This document shows positions 32,650 to 43,053 of a stretch of DNA of 64,000 nt, in pieces; the stretch's first letter is position 1, and each line of letters begins with the position of its first letter. Location: positions 248,001-312,000 of the forward strand of contig JAUTDP010000016.1 in NCBI GenBank assembly GCA_033439795.1, given 5' to 3'. The translations under genes and the position numbers were made by a program. The notes below the pieces were generated by a model. It was not told the origin of the DNA, searched no databases, and saw only the letters and a program-made list of their open reading frames with translations. This DNA is from Sordaria brevicollis. Its lineage: Eukaryota > Ascomycota > Sordariomycetes > Sordariales > Sordariaceae.

Positions 32650-35600
32650 CTACTTGGAAAAAGAAGCCGCCGAACCCGACCCCCTCACACCATCCCTACT
32701 CTTCCTAATCGACCCCGTGATAATACTCGGCTGACTCCTTCTCGGACTAGCAGCCAGCTGCGTTGAGCTCAAGCGCGTATTACTAAAACTACCAAACAAC
32801 TTCTTCCTCGGCGTCACAAATGACGAAGAAGTCGATGCTTCAGGTGCCGTCGAAGAGGGTTGCCTGTGTTGACTCTGACTTGTTGACCCGGGGCTGGAAT
32901 CATGATAAGTGTCGTCCACGTCGTCATCGGCGTAATCCTCGTTTACTTCGGGACTGCTTGACAGGAGGTCAACAACTTGAGATCCCTCGGGTATGACGAA
33001 GCGGGTTTCTTTTGTTGACTTGTTGGTGGTAGTGGTGGTGGTGATTTGGTCCAGAAACTTGGAGGGGGTGGAAACACCACGGACGAACGGCAACTTTCTA
33101 GGTTTGGGACGCTCGATGGGTGTGTTGGCTAGTTTGTGAGCGAGCTCGGATAGTTGACGGCGCTTCTCGAATTTGATTTGGGTGTCGTCTATGGTGGTGG
33201 ACTCCTGAGAGGAGTCTTCCTCGTCTAGTTGCTTCATGGCCTGCTCGTAGGCTAGGTTGGCAGCGTCCAAGGACTTGCGAGTCTGGCTGGTGGCAGGGAC
33301 GGCACTGGTGGTTGACTTAGCCTGCTGACTAGCCCTGCGTTGACTGGACTTGGCGGTAGTTTGACTCAGAGAAGGGAAAGAATCGTCGGTAGAGGCTGAA
33401 AGGTCGGAAAGCGCGGGGCTAGCGGGCCCTTCCGAGAGTGATGTTCGCTTTTGAGGTCTTGGTGTAGACTGTTGCGATCCATATTCTTCCTCGTCGTTAT
33501 GCTGCTGATATTCCTCTTCTTGCACCTCCTGGTCGTTGCCCTGCTGATACACCTCATGATCATCCTCTTGATGCTCTTCTTCGATATCCTGATGATCCTC
33601 CTCTTCAAAATCCTGCTGGTCCCCCTCGATATCCTGATGGCCCTCGTCCTCGTTATCCTTTTCCTCTTCACCCGCGTTATCCTGGCCATCTTCCAGGTGC
33701 TCTTCCTCGTGCTGTTCTTCCTCCTCCTCAACAACCTCCTCATCACCACCCCCCATCGGCACATCCTCCTCCTCCTCCTCCACCGGCTCAAACCTATCCA
33801 GAATCTCGTTCGTCCCCAAATCAACACTAAACTCCGGATCCGGCTGTCTTCCACTACGAACACTCCCGGCATCCGAAGGGATCACATCCAACCTAGCATA
33901 GCTAACATAGCTACCCCGATTGTCAGCTGCCTGTTCCAGTCCATCAGAGAATCCGTTGGTAAACGGTCCGAGGGTAATGCGCTGAGACTCAAGATAGGCG
34001 GAGGAACGGGAGGGAGGTCTTTGTGGGTCGTGAAAGTCAGGGTCCTGGGAAGGGAGATCCGCGACGTCCGGGAGCTCGTCGCCGACGCCGAGAACGGAGC
34101 TGCGCGGAGGCGTGTTGTTGTGACCTTCGGATGGGGGTGCGCTGGGAGGACCATGTTGGGGGGAGGACGGTGGTTCGGGTTGTGCTTGCACGGGCTGTGG
34201 CGAGGGGTTGCTTACGTTTAGATGTTCGTCGCGAGGCACAGAGGCATCGGCTTCCGGGCGTGCGCCGGTACCGGCAATGCTGGTTTCCGGGCGGAGATCA
34301 TCAATAACAGAGGCAATGCGAGGCGAAGTGACCTGCGCATCTTGAGGTTCATACGAGCTTCCGTGGTCCGTAGCAGGGATAAGACTGTCTTGGGCAGTTT
34401 GCGACTCGGGTTCCGAGGGTGCCTTATGGTCGAGAGTACGCGAGCTGGCCTTACTGGCTCCATCCTCATTCGAGGGCGTGATGTTGCCTTGGTGTTGGGT
34501 CTCGGGCACTAGAACTTCATCCTCTGGTTGGCGTAGCACCCGAGGCTCCATTATGTCGGCCAAGTTGATGGTGCGGTATCCCTTTTCGGCATCCGGATCG
34601 GCGTCGTCATCATCCTCGGGAATCTCAAACTTGTCGTAGACTCGGTTGCCATCGTCGTCGTAGACCTTTTCGTTCTTGTCAAGGTTCCGGTCCCGTTTGG
34701 CAAGGAGAATGCGCAGATCATTGCCGTCCCAAACCTCAACAATGGATCCCGTCATGTTCATAACCTGAGGTTGCCAGCTGGTGGCCTTGGACAGCAAGAA
34801 CTGCTTCCAGGTGATGACCATACCAGCCTTGGCCTGTTCCGGTTGGAGTTGAGGCAGGGTGGTCAGATCGGCAGGAAGGGGAGGCAAGTCGTCTTCTTCT
34901 TGCTCTTCCTCATCGTACTCCTCTTCCTCCTCTTCTTCCTCCTCATGGTGGTCCTGACCCTCATAGGCATCAGCTTCCTCCTCGTCATAGTTCAAGACAA
35001 CATTCTCCTCTTCGTCCGCCACCCTTCTCTTCTTGACACCCGGCTCTTGCTCCTCGGCCTCTTCCTCGTCTTGCTGCTTCCGCTTCGAAGCTCCTCCACG
35101 GCCACTCTTCCAGTAGTTTTGCTGTTGAGGGTCCCAGCGTTGGTAGAACGGAAAAGGAGGTTCGCTGAGCTCGACACCCTCCTCGACACACTCGACGGCA
35201 GTATAGTTGATCTTTTGGCGCCAAGCATCAGGATCGACTTCGGTCACGGTGACTTCGGCGTCTTTCTTTGCCTCCTCGACGCGGTGGTTGACCAAAGGCT
35301 TGACACCCTTCATCAAGCTAGCACGGATCTTCTCCTCGTCCTCTTGAGACTTTGGGTTCTTGAGACCAAGAGATCCGAACAGCATACGACGGCCAGCGTC
35401 CACGTCGAGCTTTGACTTTCGCTTAGCCGAAGCAGAGGTTGTGTCGGCAGCAGGGGTGGCAGGCTTTTCGGCCTCCGTAACGGGAGCTGCAGGCTTCTCT
35501 ACTTCAGCTGGTTTGCCGAGATACTCAAGATGACCCAGTGACTGGAGCAAGGCCATTCGCTTAGCCTCTAGGTCAGCCGGTGTCGAGGTTTCCACATCTT

Positions 35601-37709
35601 GACCAATCATGGAGGTATCTCTGGACGCAGTCTTTCTCAACTTAGCAGAAAGCCTTCGCCGTTGGTTCCTTTTCCGAGTCTTGTCCTTGCCTTGTCCCGG
35701 GGGCACCGGACCTTGGTCTTGTTGGTCGTTGGATGCACTAGAAGCTTGAAGAGTGGCGGTATCGAGTGTAGCTGTTTGTTGGCTGATGGGCTGAAACATG
35801 GCTCTGGAGTTGTTGGCAATATGGGACCTCCTCAGTACTGGTTCGTCATCACTGCTATCACTGGAAAGCAAGTCTGAATCGCTGCTTATATCATTATCGG
35901 GATTTGCGTTGGCATGGTCGGGAGAAGATTCGTCGGAAGAGCTATCGGAATCACTGCTATCGCTGTCGCTACCACTGTCGCTACCACTGTCCTCATCGTC
36001 CTCGTCATCCTCGGAGTCACTCTTGTCGCTGGCCGAGTCCTCTTCTGAGCTGGTGTCGTCGTCGCTAGTACTGTCGCTGTCGCTCTCGTCAGAACTTGAG
36101 GATTCGTCATTGGGCTGGGGACTCTTGGGGGCGACCATCTCCGCGGGGGGCTTTACTTTAGTGGTGTAGACCTCGGGGCCACTTTCGCTGTCACTCGCAG
36201 CGGATTCTTCATCAGAGAGTACGTTGAGCTCCTCGTCGTCCGAAGCCTCGTCGGCCTTATCAGAAAGGGAAACGGCGTCCGAGTCATTGGAAGAGTCAGA
36301 CTCCTGTTCAGACAAGTCCCCTTCATCTTCGTCGAGGTCAATGTCGAAGTCTTCGTCGTCTTCTTCTTCCTCGTCCGAGTCGAGAGGAATCTCGTTCTCG
36401 TCAGCAGCAGCTTTAGCGGGCTGGACGGTAGGCTCCTCCTCCTCCTCATCATCAAACTTCTTGTGAGTAGGAAGCTTCACATCCTGACCCGACATGCGAA
36501 GAGCCTCGACCATGTGGCGGTTAGCCGAGCCATCGAGAATGGAGCCGGCAGGGAAACCATGCTCATCGTAATGCTTGGTCAAGGAGTCGACAGATTCGGC
36601 ATCACTCTTGTCAGACTCCTCCGCCTCGGCCTCAGCTTCTTCCTCCATCACAGCGTCAGGGCCACGGACTTGAAGACGTCGCTTATAGGCTAGCATCTGC
36701 TGCAAGGACATGTGGGCCCGGTTCTTGCGGCGAAGCTTCCAGTATACCTTGCTCACGTTGCTATTGAATTGGAGAAGGAGTCTCTCGCAGAGATCTACCG
36801 ACACCTTGGGGAAAGCGGCCCTCAGAGCGGCGATGCTATCGATGTCTGACAGGTCAATAGACTTTTGGGACTTGGTAGGGCTGACGTTGGTGGGCTGCTC
36901 GATGTTATCATCGGCCGGTGTCTCCTCTCTTGACTCGGCCTCCTGGAGACCCTCAAGTTCGTCCGCAAGTTCGTCTGGGTTGATTTCGTAGTCGTCATCT
37001 TCGTCTTCGGCCTCTTCCTCTTCCTCCTCTTCGGATTGCTCTTGGTCGACAAAGTCGTCGTCTTCTTCCTCGTCATCATAGCCGGCATTGTTAAAGCGGA
37101 CTTGTCGGGTGCTCTCGCGGTCCTCGGAAGGTTCGCCATTGCGGGTGAGGAAGAGAGGTTCGGCTTGTGCGTCGTCATCTTCCTGCTCGATGGTATCGTA
37201 TGCAATTCTTCTCCGCTTGAGAGGAGGGATGTCGACCGGAGGTCTGTCTCTAGGAGACCTGAGTCGAGGACGCCCAAAGGGAACGCCGTCAATCAGGTGT
37301 CTGCCATCGTTGGAGATTTGCTCACGGCCGGACAGCAGACGGCGTTTCCGGTCACCGGTTACGAGGGGTCGGACACTGCGGGGTTGGGAGTCAGCACCTG
37401 TAGGTATAGAGGGATTGAATGGCAGGGTAAGGTGATGGTAACTCACAATACTTCCTCCTCGTCCTTGAGGACGTTGGCGACCTGCTGAAAGTGCAGACAC
37501 TCGAAGGCGTAGCCCTCCTTGTTGCGGAGTTCGACTACGTAGTCTTCCAGGCCCCATTCAGGGCTCTCGAGGGGAATGATGTCGTTGATCTGGTCGACGA
37601 GGTCGGCAATGGTTGGGTCATTCTCGAGAGGGACATGATGGATGATTCGGACCTCGGGTAGTGAGTGACGTCGGACGACGAGACGCAAACGGAGGCTGTT
37701 GTCTCTCAT
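32650..37709 (-). CDS. large acidic coilin-like nuclear protein, 2 exons
   Basis: The model is exon 1 37709-37447 and exon 2 37375-32650 (intron of 71 nt, GTGAGT/CGCAG), giving 1662 residues. The nearer CAG at 37398 would put a stop in frame, and the acceptor at 37376 restores it. Residues 1-87 (MRDNSLRLRLVVRRHSLPE onward) look like the ubiquitin-like N-terminal domain of coilin-type proteins. The splice joins into VRPL, with ISNDGRHLIDGVPFGRP close behind. A very long Asp/Glu/Ser-rich disordered region with basic patches follows. Around residue 960 there is a Tudor-like segment (PFPFYQRWDPQ, then GSIVEVWDGNDLRILLAKRD). The C-terminal third is again acidic and disordered. Coilin organises Cajal bodies and snRNP maturation, and the same role here is inference. 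It may instead belong to a fungal family that only shares this layout. Confidence 0.8.
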
Positions 37710-39058
37710 GTTGGCGTCGATGTGTGGTGGTATGGAATGGGATTAGATGTGGTTGAAGGGTATAAGGTGTGGGTATCGAGAGAATAGAGAGACTGAAAAT
37801 GTAAATGGGTTGGGTATGATGGATGTGTCGTCTTCGGATTCGGATCCGGTGTTTGTGGAATGGAATTTTGCAGATGTTCTGATCGTGGATGATGTCCGAG
37901 TCCAAATATGACGAAAAGAACGCGTAAAGTCGAAATGGATGAAATTGAGTGGTTGTTTGGGAGAAGAGAAGACGCCGACAGTCAGTTCTCGTTTGATTTC
38001 GGAATTCCACTTTGCTTTTCGCTCCTGCCTCCCGCTTTCTGAGAATCGTATTCTTGCCGTTTTCTTCAGGGCATTTCGTGCATTTTGTGGTGGCAGTCGC
38101 GACGTTCTGAAGCTTCCAAAATCCGCTGGAGACACAAACATTCAATCGCCAGGAGCACCTTGCAAGCCTTATCGGTGGGGCCTAACGTTGATGCCAAGAC
38201 CTGGTGACTTCCTGTTGGATGAAACAATGCGGGGGCGTGCGCAGTTGGTGGGACCAACGTTTAGGACATCCCGTCGCGTCTTCCACTTTCGAGAGAAGTT
38301 GTGAACCAACAACACTCACCAAAAGGGAGGGACTTTTGAGGGCAAGAAATTTGACTATCTTCTGGATGGCTTGGGCTTTGTTCTGTGACAAGTGGTTGAA
38401 TCTACCAAGTCAAAGAAGACAAAATCCAGGTTACGTCTGACACTCTGTCAGCCTCCTCGGTGGTCCGATGTAGGAAGCTGATCATGATCTGGTTGCTGCA
38501 CGTGAAAAGGCGTGATGAGCTAAGCTTTAGTCTTTTCTACGGAGCTTCTCCAAGGGTGATTCTGAGTTCCAAGGGAAAGAGGGCAACAGCTAGAACGGCC
38601 GAGGAAAGGAGAGACACAAGAGTCCATCGGTGACCATTAGTTTTACCTGACGCCTGGGGCTTCACTGATGGACTGGTGATGAAGATCTATAATGCTACAG
38701 TTTATAAAGAGAAAAAGCGGAACGGACTGAAGCTGTGGTATCCAAAAAGTGATTGTGGCTAGATCCAGGATAGAATCCAAAGCCTGACTTCTAACTGTAG
38801 TATATCGAAAAAAGAGAAGAACCCGCCTAAAACGCCTTCAGATTTTGAGCCTCCAAGTGAAGATGGTATACACTATATATGCATCGTGATGCTCCGAAAC
38901 AGTTTTGACTGTATGTAGTTGTGTTGTGTGTCCCAGGTATAGACGCAGAGAGGTATCACTGAGGGAGCGTTCCCATATCCAACATGTGTCCCATCTTTTC
39001 AATCTGTTTTGTCTCGAGCATTAGCACAGTGTCACCAACAACAACAGCCGAGTCAATG
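37710..39058. other. upstream of the coilin-like gene; no gene
   Basis: Contains the leader and promoter of the minus-strand coilin-like gene, and on its right the 3' flank of the RIB1 gene. The + strand frame at 37939-38304 has no start context, domain or splice partner and was not accepted. Confidence 0.5.
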
Positions 39059-40267
39059 TCACACAAAACATACCTTGGTCTTCAAATACCCCTCCACCTC
39101 GGGCGCCCTGAACCCTCCCTTCCCCTTCCAACTCAACGGCACCATGGCCACCCTCTCCGTAACCACAATCTCCCTATTCGGGCCCTCCACCGCCCTAATC
39201 TTGTCGGGGTTATTCGTCAACAACCGAATCTCCTTTTGTCCAAGATCTCTCAACATGGCCGTCGCCAACCCATAAGATCTCGCATCAGCCGGGTGGCGCA
39301 ACAAGAGGTTAGCCTCGACAGTATCCGACCCCAAGTCTTGCAAGTTATACGCCTTGAGCTTCTCGCCCAACCCGATACCACGCCCCTCTTGACGCAGGTA
39401 GATGATGATCCCGCCCGCGGTGTTGGAAGGCAAAGACATGAGACGCGCAGCTTCGTCGAGCTGTTCACCGCAGTCGCAGCGCGCGGACCAGACGGTTTCG
39501 CCCGTGTAGCACTCGGAGTGTATCCTCACCAGTGGTGTCTGTTTCTTTTCCTCTCCTGTCTCTTTCTTCGCCTCTGCTGCTGAACCAGAACCAGACCCAG
39601 GCTCCCTGCTGGTCGTCCTACCAGGATACAGCCTTCCCGTATACGCGCCCCTAACCAACCGATCCATCTCCGTCTCGCCCTCTCTTACCCTGTCTAGACT
39701 TTCAGACCGAATATTGTTTCCAAACACGATCGCCAAGTGCTCCTTGTTATCGACGTCGTTGGTGTACAAGTGCAAAAACATCTCGGCGCCGTTGGTGGTC
39801 GGGATGCGCGCACGCACTATGCACTCGACGTGCGGCAGGGAGTCGAGCAGCTTGGGTTTCTTGGTGCCGCATCCTCCTGACGGGATGGAGCTGTCGACGG
39901 GGATGCCGCGGGGCTCGCTGAGGGAGAGGGAGGTTATGGAGGTGGAGGGGGTTGCTGTGCCCGGAGTTTGCGGGGGCGTGAAGGAGGGCGAAAGCAGGGA
40001 GGGCGGTGGTGGTTGGGAAAGCGGCGTGGAGGGCACTGAGGAGGAGTTGAGAGAGAGGTTGTCGCTGGTGTCGAGGGCGATGGCTGGAGTGCTGGTCGGT
40101 TGTGCCGAGGTTGTAGAGAAGGAGGTGGTGGAGGCCGAGAGGTCTACTACGGATTCGACGTCGCCATTGTCTTGAGTGTTTTGGGATCTCTTGGGAGAGT
40201 AGAAGGAGGGTAGTGTCGCATTATCGGCTTGCGATGATTGCGCATCTGATGTTGGTGCCGGGCACAT
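39059..40267 (-). CDS. RIB1: GTP cyclohydrolase II (riboflavin biosynthesis)
   Basis: Single exon, 402 residues. It converts GTP to the first committed riboflavin precursor with release of formate and pyrophosphate, in the cytosol. The zinc site is [17 protein letters not shown], with cysteines 253, 264 and 266 (C-x10-C-x-C). The catalytic stretch RQEGRGIGL is at 292-300 and NNPDKI at 352-357, all in the order expected of the family. The first roughly 140 residues are Ser/Thr/Pro-rich and disordered, longer than in bacterial enzymes and in line with fungal ones. A Gly/Ser/Lys/Glu-rich insert sits between RLYPGR and LVRIHSEC. No partner 3,4-dihydroxybutanone-phosphate synthase domain is fused, as in other fungi. 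Start [10 protein letters not shown] is the first ATG of the frame. Confidence 0.95.
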   Translation of the reverse strand: MCPAPTSDAQSSQADNATLPSFYSPKRSQNTQDNGDVESVVDLSASTTSFSTTSAQPTSTPAIALDTSDNLSLNSSSVPSTPLSQPPPPSLLSPSFTPPQTPGTATPSTSITSLSLSEPRGIPVDSSIPSGGCGTKKPKLLDSLPHVECIVRARIPTTNGAEMFLHLYTNDVDNKEHLAIVFGNNIRSESLDRVREGETEMDRLVRGAYTGRLYPGRTTSREPGSGSGSAAEAKKETGEEKKQTPLVRIHSECYTGETVWSARCDCGEQLDEAARLMSLPSNTAGGIIIYLRQEGRGIGLGEKLKAYNLQDLGSDTVEANLLLRHPADARSYGLATAMLRDLGQKEIRLLTNNPDKIRAVEGPNREIVVTERVAMVPLSWKGKGGFRAPEVEGYLKTKVCFV

Positions 40268-41270
40268 CTTGTGATCTGGAGTATGTTGGAACTTGAAGAA
40301 GAGGGGGGAATGTTTAGCCGGAGAGGCAAATCGGGGCGCGCGCAGAAGGGGTCGGCGTCGGCGTCGGCGTTGTCGTCGTCGTATGTACGGTATGGGGGTT
40401 GATGTTTAGGACAGGAACATCAATGCAACTCTATTGAACAAAAAGGAACTGAACGCTGTCGCAAGTGAAACGAGAAGTCGGTGGTTGTCATGAGAAAGAA
40501 AGAAGTTCGGATGCGCTGGGTCAGATTATCTCCCCGGATTACTGGTACACCTTCCACTTGCTGTATCACTGAAGAGACGGCGAATTAATTGACCACTCAC
40601 CACTGAGCAGTGTCGTTCATCAATTGGGGAATCATTAGTCATGGGCCCGACTGCGGGGATTGTTCGCTGACACTCGCTGACCTTCTCCCCTACAAATCCC
40701 CCAAAATGGAGAATGGTCTCCCGTCGGCGTAGACGGCGTCAGACAATTGGCCCGATTTTGCGGGGTTGACCTCGGCGGTCCCTTTGCGCCATCGACCGAC
40801 CCCATGCCTGCCACGGCACCTTTTCCGGCAACACAGAAGCCGGGGCCTGCCGGAGACAAATCGGAGTCTTGCCTTGGAGGAAGTGGTCTGTGCGCAAGAC
40901 TTGTCTCACGAATCTCTCGAATTTCAAACGGCTTTTCCATAACGACTTCATCGTTCAATTGTTCCAGAAATGTCGCTCTTTCTGTCAACACCAACAGTCA
41001 GACACTTCATTGACAGTCGATTGAACTTTTTTATACCTCAACATTCTTTCTCATACCATCTTGAGCTTCAATTCCCATGGGTCAGACGGGTAGACCCCGC
41101 CGCTGTCACGTTCTCGTCCAGGGGGTTCATCCACTATAAAACATGCACTATAATATGGAAGAACCCCACAGTCCAGGATGAGATGCCTCGGGATGTTTGA
41201 TCGGAGCACTCAACACCATTGACCAGGATCGAGTCAACTTCATGATATCATTATCCCTACACAACAATTG
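40268..41270. other. intergenic between RIB1 and the membrane protein gene
   Basis: Contains the RIB1 promoter on the left (a GGCGTC repeat and GTCGTC tract near 40347-40380) and the 3' flank of the membrane protein gene on the right. Frames of 70-119 codons here lack domains. Confidence 0.5.
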
Positions 41271-42552
41271 TCATACAGATTCCCTTTGAGCCGGCTTTGG
41301 CGTACCCGGTTCATCAACTGAAGCCAGCAACTCCCCCGTCGAGCTCTGCATTTCCCTCTCCCTCCTTGCTGCCATCTCGATTTCTTCCAACTGCAACCCC
41401 ATCACTCTATGCACCTCTCCTTGTTGAGTTCGTTGCTGAGATCCAGGATACACCTTCGACGCCGGGTCACCCTCGGAGATATAAGTGCTGAAGCATGGCG
41501 GTGCGAGTTTGGCCAGGAGAGGACGCATCGGAGGGACAGACACACAGATGATGCCAAGTGAGCACTCGATGATGGTCCAGTTGAGAGGGGAAACGAGGTA
41601 GTCTTCTATCGTCAGTGTCGGATATGGGAAAGGGCGGTTGGGACGGGCTACTCACAAGTCACGTCAATACCCTTGACATCACTCAACGAGACAATGCGGA
41701 TGATGCTGGCAGCGAAACCACTGGACAGTCAGCGAGCTATATTCGAAGGGGGCAGGACGACGACACTCACATAAAGCCAACACCAAACAACACACAAATC
41801 ATCAACCTCTGCCTCAACGGGATACTCAGACTCCAGAAATACGGCAACGGAGCCGCTACCAACACAAAGTCGATGGCCACATTGACTCCAGCATTGGCAT
41901 ACAAAAAGGCCACAAACGGGAAACACTTGCTATCGAGAATGGTGTAATCCCATGCCGCTTTCAACGGGACACATTGGAAGATGGTCGCAAAGATGGCGCA
42001 CACGCCCATTATCGACACCACTACGGCCGTGCCGTACAGAATCCATCGAAGTACCTTGCCGGAGAAGATCCTCAGGTACGACGTCAGGATGGATAGCTTG
42101 GTGAACGCTCCGGCCGCTGCATAGAAGACGTGGGCGACGTACATGTGCTGTTTCTCTCAGTCAGCACTGTCATCTGCTCGACCGAGCAAAAGACTCACCT
42201 TTACACATTCTGTCAGCATGTACAAAATGTTGTCCAACGGCATCGGCAAGTTCCAAATGTGTTCACCCAGTCCATATCGTGTGGCTGCCAGCGCCATGGA
42301 CGACGACACCAGCGTGAACAGTCCGGCCAGTATTATGAGATAGTCATCGACGAACAACCGACGGGTTATGTATGCGCGGCATATGATACGGAGAGACACG
42401 ACTACTCCGACGAGTACGATCAAGGCCAGATTGATTTGCCATATCATTGGCTTCTGCGTGGATTTATCGCTGAGGTCATAGCCGGCCAACACATCAGGAC
42501 TGAACGATGGCCTTTCTGCTTGTCGAGAGATCAATGGGTGTAGGGCTGGCAT
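41271..42552 (-). CDS. Pth11/rhodopsin-like seven-helix integral membrane protein, 4 exons
   Basis: The model is 42552-42199, 42147-41771, 41720-41656 and 41602-41271, giving 375 residues. Introns are about 50 nt with GTGAGT donors. The last acceptor is AAG, because the nearby TAG would create a stop. A short N terminus leads into hydrophobic helices such as INLALIVLVGVVVSLRI, YLIILAGLFTLVSSSMA, WILYGTAVVVSIMGVCAI and VNVAIDFVLVAAPLPYFW. The order and sequence fit the fungal rhodopsin-like (Pth11/SAT4) domain, including the R-x-Y-I-T-R-R-x-F-x-D-D-Y motif after helix 1 and the L-x-x-K-L-S-I-L-T-x-Y-L-R-I-F stretch. The C-terminal tail is cytoplasmic, Glu/Arg/Ser-rich. Members are plasma-membrane proteins, some acting as G-protein-linked sensors. 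The ligand here is unknown. The gene lies about 500 nt from a dead hAT transposon. Confidence 0.85.
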
Positions 42553-43045
42553 TGGGGTCGAGGGTCGAGGACTGGATCAGGTCAACTTCTGAAGGTCATA
42601 CTGAAGTCGGTTCACGATTCCCGAGGTGGAATCGCATTGCGACACTCGACGAGGATGATGAAGCCCTTTATGATCTTCGCCATCCCAGACTCCGATCCTC
42701 GAATCTCAACATGACACACCCCCACACCTCGGACGAGCCGCCCTAGAACGAAATAAGTCCTTAGCCGCACCTGGCGGCCATGTGCGTGAAACCAGCCCGC
42801 TGGCTTCCGTTTCCGCTCCGCTACACCCTTTACCAATACTCACTTGCAAGCGCTCATGGCTTTGTGGCTCCCGGTACGGTGGAAACGAGGGACCAAGACA
42901 TGCATTGACACTTTGCTCAACGCCCGTCGTGGAACGCTCCTTCACAAAATTCCAGTACCATGGCAAGATAGCCAAAGGATGGCAGAGACAACCCAGCAGG
43001 CTAGAAGAGTTTGAAGGCTGATCAATGAGGTGGCCATATATCGAC
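42553..43045. promoter_or_regulatory. promoter region of the membrane protein gene
   Basis: 493 nt between the gene start and the target duplication of the hAT element. The hAT insertion sets the left-hand limit of undisturbed upstream sequence. No specific motif identified. Confidence 0.4.
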
Positions 43046-43053
43046 GCCATAGG
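43046..43053. repeat. left target-site duplication of the hAT element
   Basis: GCCATAGG, matching GCCATGGG at the right flank in 7 of 8 positions. The G/A difference is a RIP-type transition. Confidence 0.8.

Noticed and set aside
33451..37488. Long + strand frames opposite the coilin-like gene
   Set aside because: Their Leu/Val/Ser-rich text is the antisense of Asp/Glu/Ser codons. They have no independent start or splice evidence.
37939..38304. 121-codon + strand frame upstream of the coilin-like gene
   Set aside because: It overlaps the presumed promoter and leader of the minus-strand gene and shows no motif.
40635..41013. Frames of 88-119 codons between RIB1 and the membrane protein gene
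   Set aside because: Open on both strands at once, no domain, and located where promoter and 3' flank are expected.
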